Positions 16,658 through 25,029 of a stretch of DNA of 35,728 nt are shown here, piece after piece (within the stretch, counting starts at the first letter, position 1; every line of letters starts with the position of its first letter). A model generated the notes under the pieces. It did not search any database. It worked only from the letters and a program-made list of their open reading frames with translations, and was not told the origin of the DNA. Location of the stretch: the NCBI GenBank assembly GCA_016188575.1, contig JACPHN010000015.1, positions 1 through 35,728 of the forward strand. Reading direction: 5' to 3'. The DNA is from Candidatus Schekmanbacteria bacterium (lineage in GTDB: Bacteria > CSSED10-310 > JACPHN01). Both the position numbers and the translations under genes were made by a program.

Positions 16658-18097
16658 TCACGACATTTTCTTCCATAGCGACTGCAGCGCGCGCTTGAGC
16701 TCCGCGGGACGGGCCAACAGGCCGATGTTGGCCGCGACGAATGCGGGGCGCAAGAACCAGCGCCGATTTGCCTCGCGCACGAGCTCCTGGAGCTTCTTCT
16801 CGTCGAGATTCGGGAGGCGGATGGAGGAGGACTTTTGGACGTCGACGGGGCGATACTCGGGGTTCAAGAGGTACCCTTTCTCCTTGGCCTCGTCCCACCA
16901 TTCCGTGCCCGGGAATGGGTTGGCAATACCGAACATGACTGTCTTGGGCGCGAGCTGGCGGGCGATCTCGATGTTTCGGCGGACATCCTCGGCGGTTTCG
17001 AGCGCGCTGGAGCCGATGAGAATGTTGAGCTTGACGGGGACACCGTGCCGGCGGCACCGCTCGAGGGCGTCCATGGTTTCCTCGACCGCGACCTCCTTGT
17101 GCACGTCGTCGAGCACGGCCTGGTTGAAGGACTCCACACCCACGTCGACATATTGACAGCGAGCTTCCTTCAGGGCGACCACCGCATCCTCCGACAGGTG
17201 ATCGGCGCGGCTCAGGCATCCCCACTTGAATTCCAGGCTGCCCAGTGCCTCGCAAATCTCCTGGTGGCGCTTCAGGCCCCAGATGAAAATGTCGTCCAGC
17301 ATGCTGATCGCCCTGTAACCGTGCTCTTTGAGCCACTGGAGCTCGGCGATCACATTTTCGGCACTGCGGACGCGCACGGGAGGTTTTTTGCCTTTGGTGG
17401 ACTTGAATTCGAGCTCCCGCGCAAAAGAAAGCGAATTCGGGACGCAGTAGCGACACGGGTAGGAACACCCGCGCGACGTCAGCATGGCCGTGAACGGTCG
17501 ATATGGGATCTTGGGGTTATAGTAGCGGTCGACCTCGAGGAGGTCGCGGGCCGGGAACGGCAGCTCGTCGAGAGACTTGACGGGGACCGCCGAAGGCACC
17601 GCGGCGGCGTCTTCGCCGCGGCGATAAGAGAGTCCAGCGATCTCGGCCAGGTTGCCGGGAGCGCCGCCTTCCAGCGCCTTGAGCAAGCCGGCCAGGGGAA
17701 GCTCGGGCTCGCCGCGCACTACGAAGGTGTTGTCGTCGACAAGGAAGGCTGCGGCGTGGTGCGTGGGCGCGGGGCCGGCAAAGACGATCGGCACACTGCT
17801 ACGCCGGCGGCGCACGAGGGCGTGCGCGGCAAGGTCGTTTTTTTCAGCGAGGTTAACTGTGTAGAAGACGTAGGCGTCGCTATCGTCGTCGCCAAGGCGA
17901 GTCGCGAATTCCTGCGCGGAGAGGCCGAGGACAGGGGCATCCAGGAAGCGCACGGCATGGTCCTGTTGGCGCGCGACCGCGGCAGCGTAGAGCATGTAGA
18001 TATTCGGAATGGGGTAGAGCCCATAGGTGCAGCCGAACACGCGCTCGACGTCGCGATCACCAAGGAGGGACGGGGGAATCACGAAGGAAACACGCAT
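16658..18097 (-). CDS. Radical SAM protein with B12-binding-like N-terminal domain
   Basis: This 479-aa protein has a Rossmann-like cobalamin-binding fold at about 1-150 and a radical SAM barrel at about 195-420. The iron-sulfur cysteines are Cys211, Cys215 and Cys218 in SRGCSYPCRYC. In the N-terminal domain the cobalamin-ligand motif DxHxxG is replaced by DAPVLG at 53-58, so any cobalamin would be bound without the histidine ligand. The layout fits the B12-binding radical SAM group near glycan, lipid and hopanoid genes (HpnR/HpnJ-like and BchE-like relatives). The substrate cannot be told. ATG 18097 has GAGG eight bases upstream. It leads the block radical SAM, GT2, wecA-like, rimK on the minus strand, with 70 bp before the GT2 gene. 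Confidence 0.9.
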   Translation of the reverse strand: MRVSFVIPPSLLGDRDVERVFGCTYGLYPIPNIYMLYAAAVARQQDHAVRFLDAPVLGLSAQEFATRLGDDDSDAYVFYTVNLAEKNDLAAHALVRRRRSSVPIVFAGPAPTHHAAAFLVDDNTFVVRGEPELPLAGLLKALEGGAPGNLAEIAGLSYRRGEDAAAVPSAVPVKSLDELPFPARDLLEVDRYYNPKIPYRPFTAMLTSRGCSYPCRYCVPNSLSFARELEFKSTKGKKPPVRVRSAENVIAELQWLKEHGYRAISMLDDIFIWGLKRHQEICEALGSLEFKWGCLSRADHLSEDAVVALKEARCQYVDVGVESFNQAVLDDVHKEVAVEETMDALERCRRHGVPVKLNILIGSSALETAEDVRRNIEIARQLAPKTVMFGIANPFPGTEWWDEAKEKGYLLNPEYRPVDVQKSSSIRLPNLDEKKLQELVREANRRWFLRPAFVAANIGLLARPAELKRALQSLWKKMS

Positions 18098-18429
18098 CTA
18101 TCAAACCTCGAAGAGAGGACAGTAGGCTGTCAACGGGCTCACGATTCGTGCCCGGACTGCCCGCACGCGGTCGATTGTACGGCGGTCCACGCGACGGCAA
18201 GGCGCTCAGGGCGAGGCCGCTGCCATCGCTTATACACCGGCGCACCATGGGATCTCAAGGAACAGGCGGTGCGCATTTCGGCCGCGGTTGGTCATGGGTC
18301 GGGCGGCTTACCACCTTGAACTTCACGGCGGGTACCAGTATAGTGTGGCGCCGTCAGCGCGGGTCGGTGACGCGGCACCGCGGCGAGAACAAGATCATCC
18401 GAGAGCCGGGGAGGCAGAGGACCGCAAGC
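18098..18429. other. Divergent intergenic region
   Basis: This 332-bp stretch separates the minus-strand radical SAM gene from the plus-strand 149-aa gene. The only signal I can support is the sigma-70 type promoter at 18316-18344 for the rightward gene. The frame open from 18148 shows no protein-like features before 18430. Confidence 0.6.
18316..18344 (+). promoter_or_regulatory. Sigma-70 type promoter for the 149-aa gene
   Basis: TTGAAC at 18316-18321 and TATAGT at 18339-18344 are separated by exactly 17 bp. Both hexamers are one base from the housekeeping consensus. Transcription would begin near 18351, leaving a leader of about 80 bases before ATG 18430. It is the clearest such pair noticed in the window. 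Confidence 0.65.
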
Positions 18430-18879
18430 ATGGACATGGATTTTGGGCTTAGCCAGGAGGAGCGCGAGGAGCTCGGTGAGCAGCAGAAAAAGCGAGACCG
18501 GGAGCTCGTTCGACTGCGTACCAAGGCGGAGCTATTGTCGGAGGATCTTTTTGAAAGCGAGTACGTGCAGGTCTACTTCGGGCTCTACATCGAGGTCATT
18601 GCCCGCAAGCTGTATCTTCACGGTGGTCAAGGAAGCGTATCGATCGAGATGACGGACTACGACGGCGAACGGTCCGCGCGCCTGACGCTCGTCAACCATG
18701 CCATGACGTTACGCGAAGCCTACAGCGTCATCGAAAGGGAACGCGGGCGCATGGGCAACTATTCGCTGCCGAAGGCGCTCAATTTCATGGACAAGGTGTC
18801 GATCGAAGCCAGCGCGAGCGGCGGCATCGAGGTCGAGGTTCTCAAGAAGCGCATCCCGGTTCGCTACGAGATGTCCTGA
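18430..18879 (+). CDS. Hypothetical 149-aa cytoplasmic protein
   Basis: I do not recognise a family. The protein starts with a charged helical stretch (residues 1-40, many Glu, Arg and Lys, coiled-coil-like). It continues with LFESEYVQVYFGLYIEVIARKLYLHGGQG and an alternating beta-rich part (SVSIEMTDYDGERSARLTLVN), then a helix around EAYSVIERERGRMGN and a last strand pair ending VLKKRIPVRYEMS. No signal peptide or membrane segment is visible. The start ATG 18430 has GAGG about nine bases upstream; ATG 18436 is an alternative. It is a single gene behind a good promoter and converges on the DUF507 genes with 34 bp between stops. Confidence 0.75.
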   Translation: MDMDFGLSQEEREELGEQQKKRDRELVRLRTKAELLSEDLFESEYVQVYFGLYIEVIARKLYLHGGQGSVSIEMTDYDGERSARLTLVNHAMTLREAYSVIERERGRMGNYSLPKALNFMDKVSIEASASGGIEVEVLKKRIPVRYEMS

Positions 18880-18913
18880 GCGCACTCCGTGGCGAGAAGT
18901 CGTGGCCGTCGCG

Positions 18914-19189
18914 TCAGCGGCGGCGGCGGCTCATTTCCTGATCAAAGAGGCGCTCGTACTCCAGCTCCCAGTCGCGGCTTCCCTCCTGAAGCTTCTTGGT
19001 GCGCGAGCTCATGAGGCGCTGGACGGCCGCGTCGACTTCCTCATCGACGCGAAGCTCCTGGGTCAGCACGTGTTTCACGCGCAGGCGCACGTCGTTCTTG
19101 TCGGCACGCAGGGTCACGCGAGGATTCTCCGAGAGCAACCGCGCGATGGTGTGGGCCAGGTCGTTGATCTTGTCTTCGCTCAACCGCAT
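18914..19189 (-). CDS. DUF507 family protein (second copy)
   Basis: This 91-aa, highly charged helical protein begins MRLSEDKINDLAHTIARLL and carries the DUF507 pattern of a first helix, a short basic loop and an acidic EVDAAVQRLM helix. The C-terminus ends in an Arg-rich tail. Function of the family is unknown; members are known mainly from Deltaproteobacteria-like, Aquificota and Nitrospirota genomes. It lies 8 bp after a homologous DUF507 gene and is the last of a bshA-DUF507-DUF507 operon. The tandem copies are similar in the first 20 residues and diverge later, suggesting an old duplication and perhaps a heterodimer. Confidence 0.85.
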   Translation of the reverse strand: MRLSEDKINDLAHTIARLLSENPRVTLRADKNDVRLRVKHVLTQELRVDEEVDAAVQRLMSSRTKKLQEGSRDWELEYERLFDQEMSRRRR

Positions 19190-19197
19190 TAGGGCAC

Positions 19198-19476
19198 TCA
19201 GAGGATCATGTTTCTGTCTTTGGCCAGTTTTGTCTTGATCAGTTTGAACATTGTGTGATACTGAACTCTGCCACGATCGATATCGGTCTGGTACGTGGTC
19301 ATGATTCTCCGTACTTCTTCGTCCAGATCGTCCTCCCGCTTGAGATCTTGATGAATCGCGTTGAAAACGAACACTTCGAGCTGATCGCGAGTAACGTCCG
19401 TAACGTAATGGCCTTCGACGAGCGAGCTGGCGATGGCTTTCGCGAGTTGTTGAATGCGCGACTCCCTCAATCTCAT
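19198..19476 (-). CDS. DUF507 family protein (first copy)
   Basis: This 92-aa charged helical protein begins MRLRESRIQQLAKAIASSLV and contains LDEEVRRIMTTYQTDIDRGR near residues 50-70, matching DUF507. It has no membrane or secretion signal. The ATG abuts the stop of bshA with no gap, so its translation is probably coupled to that of bshA. A second DUF507 gene follows 8 bp later. The biochemical role of the family is not known, and the link to bshA is positional only. Confidence 0.86.
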   Translation of the reverse strand: MRLRESRIQQLAKAIASSLVEGHYVTDVTRDQLEVFVFNAIHQDLKREDDLDEEVRRIMTTYQTDIDRGRVQYHTMFKLIKTKLAKDRNMIL

Positions 19477-20685
19477 CTAGGCGTCTCCTGCGCGTCGGCG
19501 CACCAAACGGTAGTAGAGCTCTTCATAGCGCGAAACGATCACATCGGCGCGAAAATAGCCCAGAGCGCGCTGTCGTCCGGCGCTGCCTGCCGCTGCCGCT
19601 GCTGCAGGGTCAGACAAGTAGTGTAGCGCCGCGGCGGCCAGCGTGTCGAGGTCACCGCGCGCAACCAGGGACGCACAGCCGCACTCGCCCACCACCTCCG
19701 GAACTCCGCCGACGCCATAGGCGACCACCGGGACCGCGCATGCCATGGCTTCGAGCACGGCCAGGCCAAAGGACTCCATGTCAGAAGTTAGCACGAAGAG
19801 ATCGGAGATCTGCAGGTACTGTTGCACGAATGGGGTAAAACCGACGAAATGGACATCGCCGATAACACCCGCCTCATTGACGCGCTGGAAGGCTCGCTCC
19901 CGGTCCGGGCCCTCGCCGACCACCATGAGCTTGCAGTCGACATGTCTGCGGAGGCGTAGAAAAAAGGCGATCAGGTCGTCGATCCTCTTGATTCCGCGGA
20001 GATTGGAGATGTGGCAGATCAGCGGCTGGTCATCGCTCGCAAACAGCGCGCGCAAGTGCGGGAGCGACTTGGGAGAGAAGGCGTCGGGATCGACGAAGTT
20101 CGGAATGACCTCGATGGGGACGTCGATGACCTCGCGCGCCGTGCGTTGGGCCAAGAACGAGCTGACGGCCGTGACCGCTGCAGATCGTTGCAAGCTCCAG
20201 GCGGTAATCGTGTGGTAGGACGGATCCCGCCCCAGGAGCTCGATATCCGTACCGTGCAGCGTCGTCACGATCGGGAACGGGCGCCTGCCACCGCCCGAGG
20301 CCTCGGCAGCGACGCCGCCTCGTATTCCTGGTGGGTGGCGCGTCATGTCCAGGGCGAGGTAGGCCGCAGTGGCGTGGGGAACGGCATAGTGCACGTGGAC
20401 GATGTCCAGGTCGTGCTGCTCGTGAACATCGTAGATCGCGCAAGCGAGGGCGAGAGTGTAAGGGGGGAACTCCAGCAGCGGGTAGGAAACGACATCGACG
20501 AGGTGAAACTGAATCCCCGACGGCAGGGGGGTAAGGCGCGCCGGAATGTTGTGGCAAATGAAGTGGACCTCATGGCCGCGCTGTGCCAGCATTCTGCCGA
20601 GCTCTGCAGCGACCACACCGCTGCCGCCAAACGTAGGATAGCAGACGAGCCCCACGCGAAGTGGGGAGCGCTCAGTGGCGGACAT
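19477..20685 (-). CDS. bshA: N-acetyl-alpha-D-glucosaminyl L-malate synthase
   Basis: This 402-aa GT4 glycosyltransferase matches BshA, which joins UDP-GlcNAc and L-malate in the first step of bacillithiol synthesis. Diagnostic parts are RVGLVCYPTFGGSGVVAAEL near the N-terminus, DIVHVHYAVPHA, TTLHGTDIELLG, ISNLRGIKRIDDLI and the nucleotide-sugar site MESFGLAVLEAMACAVPVVA. An insertion of about 20 residues rich in Gly, Arg and Ala lies between YLALDMTR and PFPIVTTLHG, and is not typical of the Bacillus enzyme. ATG 20685 begins the conserved part; the frame upstream is made by a dispersed repeat. No bshB or bshC is in the window, so a full pathway is not shown. Two DUF507 genes follow directly. 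Confidence 0.9.
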   Translation of the reverse strand: MSATERSPLRVGLVCYPTFGGSGVVAAELGRMLAQRGHEVHFICHNIPARLTPLPSGIQFHLVDVVSYPLLEFPPYTLALACAIYDVHEQHDLDIVHVHYAVPHATAAYLALDMTRHPPGIRGGVAAEASGGGRRPFPIVTTLHGTDIELLGRDPSYHTITAWSLQRSAAVTAVSSFLAQRTAREVIDVPIEVIPNFVDPDAFSPKSLPHLRALFASDDQPLICHISNLRGIKRIDDLIAFFLRLRRHVDCKLMVVGEGPDRERAFQRVNEAGVIGDVHFVGFTPFVQQYLQISDLFVLTSDMESFGLAVLEAMACAVPVVAYGVGGVPEVVGECGCASLVARGDLDTLAAAALHYLSDPAAAAAAGSAGRQRALGYFRADVIVSRYEELYYRLVRRRAGDA

Positions 20686-21401
20686 GATTGGTGGATCCTG
20701 CGGCCTCGGGAGTGGGGGCGGCTGGGCGTGGTCCGCCCGAGTGTAGAGACCTGGCGCGCGGCCTGTCAATCGCGCCCCCTCCGTCCCTCTCCCTGCTTGC
20801 AGGGGGAGGCGAGGTAGGGGGTCGTCGTGAGGCGCTTCCGGAGAGGGACTCAAGTTGCGGCCGACCACTGGCGCTGGTCGAGCAATCGGTCTAACATAGT
20901 GGGCCACCTGAGATTCAAAGGATCCAATCGACCAGGAGCCAATCCGATGGGTGCCGACGAGTCCACGGACAGCGACGCTGCACCGGCGCTAGAGCAACGG
21001 AGCACGCTGTTTTCCCCGTCTGTAACAGGACGTGGGAGCCTGGTACCGATTTCTCTCCGGGGCGGCGTTGCCGGACCCGGGCGAGACCGCCCCACTGATT
21101 GGATCCTTGCCTTTTCATGGAGCGTCACCGCCATGTAGAAGGCATCCGCAAGCCACACTGCGTGTGGTCCCTCGATGTTCCACCATCCCTAGCATGTGCC
21201 GTTCCGGACCGCCTGCGGCACCGCCATAAGGACCAAGACGGGAACCTCGCGCGTGGGGTACCGCGCATCCTGATCATTGGCCGGAGCCGGCATGCCAGAG
21301 CTGGGGAGCGCGAGGCTTGGGGGCCAGGCACGATCACGCAGGTAACGCAGCGGGAATCACTGTGTGCGGACATTAGCAACGAATCTTCTCAGAGGTGTAA
21401 C
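20686..21401. other. Gene-poor divergent region between bshA and lipoprotein gene
   Basis: This stretch of 716 bp has no frame with convincing protein features. It contains one copy of the dispersed palindromic repeat at 20771-20853. The rest, including 20990-21130, I cannot assign. Confidence 0.5.
20771..20853 (-). repeat. Dispersed palindromic repeat, copy 2
   Basis: Read on the minus strand this copy has CCGGAAGCGCCTCACGACGA, then CCTCCCCCTGCAAGCAGGGA and AGGGACGGAGGGGGCGCG, in the same order as copies at 13421-13541 and 25143-25258. The core is a hairpin of CCCCCTGC/GCAGGG type. It lies upstream of bshA. Confidence 0.75.
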
Positions 21402-21944
21402 TTGAAGACCAGAACGACTGCTTTTCTTGCTCTTACGGTAGCTTCCTTCGTAATTCTCCTCGGCCTTGTCGCCGGCGCTTGTGGTCCGAAGCAGGACGCC
21501 TCGTCTGGGGCCGAAGAAGCCCGGTATCAGAAGCTGACCGAGTCCTTGACCGCCCTGGCCGCCAAGGAAGAACGGTTCCGGGCGGACATCGAGCGCTCCA
21601 AGATGGAGTTCGATGCGGAGCTGCAAAGGATTTCGAGCGGCAGTGGTGCAGACAAGAGCGCTGCTCTCGGCGCCCTCAATGCTCGCGTCGAGACCTTCTT
21701 GAAGGACATGGAGCAGAAGGCCATGCAGCCGGCGCAACCCGCCGAGGGCATGCCGCCTGCTCCTGATGCCAGTGCTCCGGCAGCCGGTGGTGCTGAGGGC
21801 ACCGGCGCACCCGCTGGTGGCGAACCCGCGGCTGGCGGTGAGGCTGCCCCGGCAAGCCCCGATGCTGGCGCCGCCGGCTCGGGCGAAGCCCCGGCAGAGG
21901 GTGGCGAGGCTGCTCCCGCTCCGACTGCGGCACCCCAGCTTTAG
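21402..21944 (+). CDS. Putative lipoprotein with coiled coil and Ala/Gly/Pro-rich tail
   Basis: This 180-aa protein begins at TTG 21402, with AGAGGTG at 21391-21397. Its N-terminus is a signal peptide KTRTTAFLALTVASFVILLG ending in LVAGAC, which can serve as a lipobox, so Cys near residue 26 would be lipidated. Residues about 40-105 are helical and coiled-coil-like (RYQKLTESLTALAAKEERFR). The last 65 residues are low-complexity Ala, Gly, Pro and Glu repeats such as APAGGEPAAGGEAAPA, probably an unstructured spacer through the cell wall. No family is recognised. The lipobox is not perfect, so plain secretion is an alternative. Confidence 0.72.
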   Translation: MKTRTTAFLALTVASFVILLGLVAGACGPKQDASSGAEEARYQKLTESLTALAAKEERFRADIERSKMEFDAELQRISSGSGADKSAALGALNARVETFLKDMEQKAMQPAQPAEGMPPAPDASAPAAGGAEGTGAPAGGEPAAGGEAAPASPDAGAAGSGEAPAEGGEAAPAPTAAPQL

Positions 21945-22351
21945 TAACGTCCGACCGCGCGCTCGCCGCCGCGGTCGGTTCCCATCTCGCGTCGGGTACC
22001 TGCGGCGTCCTCTCGTGCCGGGGCTGCCGCAGGGGCTCGGCTCCTCGCATCCGCACCCGCATTCTTGGCACCACCCCAGCCGCCGGACGACAACGCGGAG
22101 AGCTCCGCCTCCGGAGTGGTTGTCGGGCCGCGCTTTCATTCCCTGCCTGCTGGCGCGCGGAACCTTTTGCGAGCTCCCCAGTTCAATTCAAAATGAACGA
22201 GAGCGGCCGGCGCCGGGGCGCGCTTCCAGCGAGTCCTTGAGGGCGGTGGCGGCCAGAGGCGCTCCCGCCTTGCGGAAACCGAGCAGCGGCTTTGCCCCTG
22301 CGAGGAGTGGCGGAGGCGTCAATGGTGTTCGTTTCCGCAGGAGGTGACGTT
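21945..22351. other. Intergenic stretch with palindromes
   Basis: No gene is supported in these 407 bp. At 22089-22124 GACAAC and GTTGTC enclose the perfect palindrome GCGGAG-AG-CTCCGC. This could fold behind the lipoprotein gene, but no U-tract follows. AGGAGGTG at 22338-22345 is the ribosome site of the next gene. Confidence 0.45.
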
Positions 22352-22717
22352 ATGTCAGCTTCCCGTAGGTTTATGGTGGTGCTCGCTTTGGTAGTCGCTT
22401 TTGGAGGCCTTTTTACCGGCCTGGCGCTGGCTGCTGAGCAGCCGAGCTATCCCGATGGCGGCGCGCTGGCGGCACCCGTCAGCCGCACCATTCAAGGTGA
22501 GATTACGGTCCTCGAGAAGGACCAGGCCGGCGAACCGACCGCGATTGCGGTAGCAGCCTCGGCAGATGAGTCGTACAGGCTTCGCGATACCAAGGAGGCC
22601 AAGCCTCTCTTCGAGCTCGTCGGCAAGAGTGTCAGTGTCACGGGAACCGTCGAGACGGATGCCGATGGCAACTCCTGGATGACTGTGATCAGCTTCGAGG
22701 AAATGCCAAAGGAGTGA
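22352..22717 (+). CDS. Small secreted protein, OB-fold-like
   Basis: This 121-aa protein starts at ATG 22352 behind a strong AGGAGGTG site. Residues 1-27 are a clear signal peptide (FMVVLALVVAFGGLFTGLALA) with cleavage after ALA. The mature part of about 94 residues is beta-rich: IQGEITVLEKD, IAVAASADESYRLRD, LVGKSVSVTGTVETDADGN and WMTVISFEEM. The pattern of short strands with VGKSVSVTGTV recalls periplasmic OB-fold proteins that wrap small ligands, but I cannot name a family. Location is probably the periplasm. It is a single gene, convergent with the S55 peptidase gene. Confidence 0.82.
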   Translation: MSASRRFMVVLALVVAFGGLFTGLALAAEQPSYPDGGALAAPVSRTIQGEITVLEKDQAGEPTAIAVAASADESYRLRDTKEAKPLFELVGKSVSVTGTVETDADGNSWMTVISFEEMPKE

Positions 22718-22874
22718 CATCCGGCTGGGGTAGCGACGACTGACGTCAACGACTCTCCGCTCCTCCACTTGCGCTGCGATCGCCCTGTACCGGGCGACGG
22801 GAGCCCCGAGGCGAGGTGCGGTCGGTCCCAAGGACGAGACCGTCTGACCTGTCCCCAGCAATAACCTGCAACCA

Positions 22875-22917
22875 GGGCGAGGTGTGACCGCGCTACGCCG
22901 GGTCCACCACCTCGCCC
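22875..22917. terminator. Hairpin in convergent gap, possible bidirectional terminator
   Basis: GGGCGAGGTG (22875-22884) pairs perfectly with CACCTCGCCC (22908-22917), and the stem is extended inside by GACC (22886-22889) with GGTC (22901-22904). It lies between two genes whose 3' ends face each other (22717 and 22962). No T-run follows on either strand. Confidence 0.45.
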
Positions 22918-22961
22918 CTCACCGCTCAGTACCGCAGTCCGGACGTGCGCCGTGCCCTCAC

Positions 22962-24821
22962 CTAGCGGGGATGCACCAGCAATGAGGCCTGACCCCTGAC
23001 GATGGCCCGCTCGACCGGCAGCGACACGGCGCTGATGATCCAGCGCTTCATATCCGTGCTGCCCCGCAGCTCCGCCACGTCCATCATGGAAAGCATCGAC
23101 GCGGGAAGCCCGGGAAGGAGCTGGTGCTGGATGACTGCCCCCGGCGCCACGCGCTCGGCGACCACGTAAACTCGATCATCACCATGACGCCGGTTGAGCA
23201 CCTCAATTACCTGCTCCAGGGTTCGTGCCGCGGCCAGCTCTTGTGGGCCGCCACCGAGTTGGGCGCCAGCCGCCGTCAATGCCGATGCCGAGCCGGCCCA
23301 AAGCCGAATAGGCACCCCGCGCACATTTGCCGGAAGCTCCAGCCTTACGGTCTCGATGCGCTGCTCGCCGCGAAAAGCCCCGAGCTGAACCAGCACTTCA
23401 AGCGTCTTCCCCGCTTCGACCTTGGCCGCCGCCGACAGGAGACCTTCCACGCTCCAGGCCCGTAGCCCCGGACTGACGTCTACGGTCAGCTCGATGCCAG
23501 ATACCTTGGCGAGAGCAAATGGATTGGCGTACAGGCCGCCGAAGATATCTCCGAAGTCCGCTGCGGCGTGGGCAGGCACGATGTCGGCGCCGCCGCCGTT
23601 AGGGGCGTAGGTCTGATCGAATCGCACCGCCCGCTGCCCCTCGATGTCAATTCGTCCACGCAAGCGATACGTCGCCTGTTGATCGTACAGCGGTGCGTGG
23701 TACATGGCGCTGAGCACGACGTGACGCACGATGACCGGGGTGAGCCCGATGTGCGCGAAGACCTGCGTGCGAATTACTTCCACGGCCTGGCCGTTGCGCG
23801 CGATGCTCACGGCCAGCGGGATCATCTCCGGGCGCGGACCCACCACGCCGCTGATGGCGCTCAAGCCGTCCGAATCGATCGTGCCGACGATGCGGCCAAT
23901 GTTGGCCAGCTTGTAGGGGGCGGACTGGTCGCCCAACGTCGCCACAATCTCCGCTTTCGCCATCGGGATGCGGATGCTACCCTGGTACAGAAAGGGATGG
24001 CCGAAGGCGAACAGGCGGTTTCCCTCAAGGCGCGTAACCGTGCCCGTGGCCGCGACACTGATATCACCCGCGGCAAGAACAGCGGCGACCGGGGAACCCG
24101 GGGTCAGGGGCGCGCCTTCGACGGCGGGTGATTGTCGGAAGGACCACGGGCCGTCTACCGCGGTCGCCGGCTGCATCGCCGGTCCACCAGCAAGGGCAGG
24201 CATGACGACCGGAGCCGCCAGCGCTCCCGACAGCTCCTGCGTCAGGGCCTGCGCGGCCCGCGGATGGAGCCCGCTGATGGCGAGTGGCGTGGCCAGATGC
24301 TCCCAACCGGGCGCGAGCGCGGCCGCGGCCGCATGCGCGGAAGCCCGCCGCGCTGTGGCGGTGCCTGGTGCCCAGTCCGTGTCCGGCAGCGAGCGGGTTT
24401 CCTTGACCATGTATTCTGCCGGTGTGACACCGGCGGTGAGGTCTAGCGGGAACGGGCTCAGCCGGTACGAAATGGCTCCCGCCAGGCGATCGCCGATATA
24501 GACCGGGCTTCCGCTCATGCCGGCGGCCACCCCCGTGTGCTCGATGTGATCGCCCTGAAAGCGCACGATGATAAGGTCTCGCCCAGGTCGAAAGCCATGC
24601 AGTACGCCCACGACCTCGCCAGCGAAGGACTCGATACGAGTTCCCTGAAATACCGTGCGAGCGACCACGGGCATGCCTTCCTTGACCTCTGCGACGGGAA
24701 TGATGGCGTCCGGCGGGGTGCGCGGCGAGCTGGTATCGCCCCGCACCAGCAGGACGCATAGCAGGAGAGTGAGCACACTGATGCGACAAAGGCGACGACA
24801 TGGGTGGTGCGAAGGAGTCAT
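22962..24821 (-). CDS. SpoIVB-type S55 serine peptidase domain protein
   Basis: This 619-aa exported protein has an N-terminal signal or anchor segment at about 12-28 (ISVLTLLLCVLLVRG). Its peptidase region at about 40-260 has the S55 pattern: IIPVAEVKEGMPVVARTVFQG, a histidine-containing GDHIEHTGVAAG and the nucleophile loop GMSGSPVYIG, with Ser103 the likely catalytic residue, then FAFGHPFLYQGS. The remaining 350 residues are beta-rich and not known to me. SpoIVB in Bacillus cleaves a regulator across the membrane during sporulation, but S55 domains also occur in non-spore-forming bacteria with unknown targets. ATG 24821 has no strong ribosome site. The gene stands alone between two gene-poor gaps. 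Confidence 0.85.
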   Translation of the reverse strand: MTPSHHPCRRLCRISVLTLLLCVLLVRGDTSSPRTPPDAIIPVAEVKEGMPVVARTVFQGTRIESFAGEVVGVLHGFRPGRDLIIVRFQGDHIEHTGVAAGMSGSPVYIGDRLAGAISYRLSPFPLDLTAGVTPAEYMVKETRSLPDTDWAPGTATARRASAHAAAAALAPGWEHLATPLAISGLHPRAAQALTQELSGALAAPVVMPALAGGPAMQPATAVDGPWSFRQSPAVEGAPLTPGSPVAAVLAAGDISVAATGTVTRLEGNRLFAFGHPFLYQGSIRIPMAKAEIVATLGDQSAPYKLANIGRIVGTIDSDGLSAISGVVGPRPEMIPLAVSIARNGQAVEVIRTQVFAHIGLTPVIVRHVVLSAMYHAPLYDQQATYRLRGRIDIEGQRAVRFDQTYAPNGGGADIVPAHAAADFGDIFGGLYANPFALAKVSGIELTVDVSPGLRAWSVEGLLSAAAKVEAGKTLEVLVQLGAFRGEQRIETVRLELPANVRGVPIRLWAGSASALTAAGAQLGGGPQELAAARTLEQVIEVLNRRHGDDRVYVVAERVAPGAVIQHQLLPGLPASMLSMMDVAELRGSTDMKRWIISAVSLPVERAIVRGQASLLVHPR

Positions 24822-25029
24822 TGGATAGGCTCACTCGAAAGAAGACAAAAGTTGATGAGGCCGGCTCTCTGGAGGCGGCGCTCCTGGCTTCCCTCGCCGG
24901 CGAGAATCGGCGCTGGAGCTCAGGAGCTACTGCCGCCGTATCGCCCGCTCGCCGAAGATGGCCGCTGACGCCCGGTCGTAACCAGGAGCGAGGTCATGAC
25001 AACTGCGGCTAAAGAGCGAGCGTGCAGCA

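Noticed and set aside
16835-18319. Plus-strand frame of 494 codons
   Set aside because: It is antisense to the radical SAM gene with its CxxxCxxC motif.
20850-21158. Possible small protein or intron fragment between bshA and the lipoprotein gene
   Set aside because: No frame has protein-like features and I could not match the DNA to a known intron or insertion sequence.
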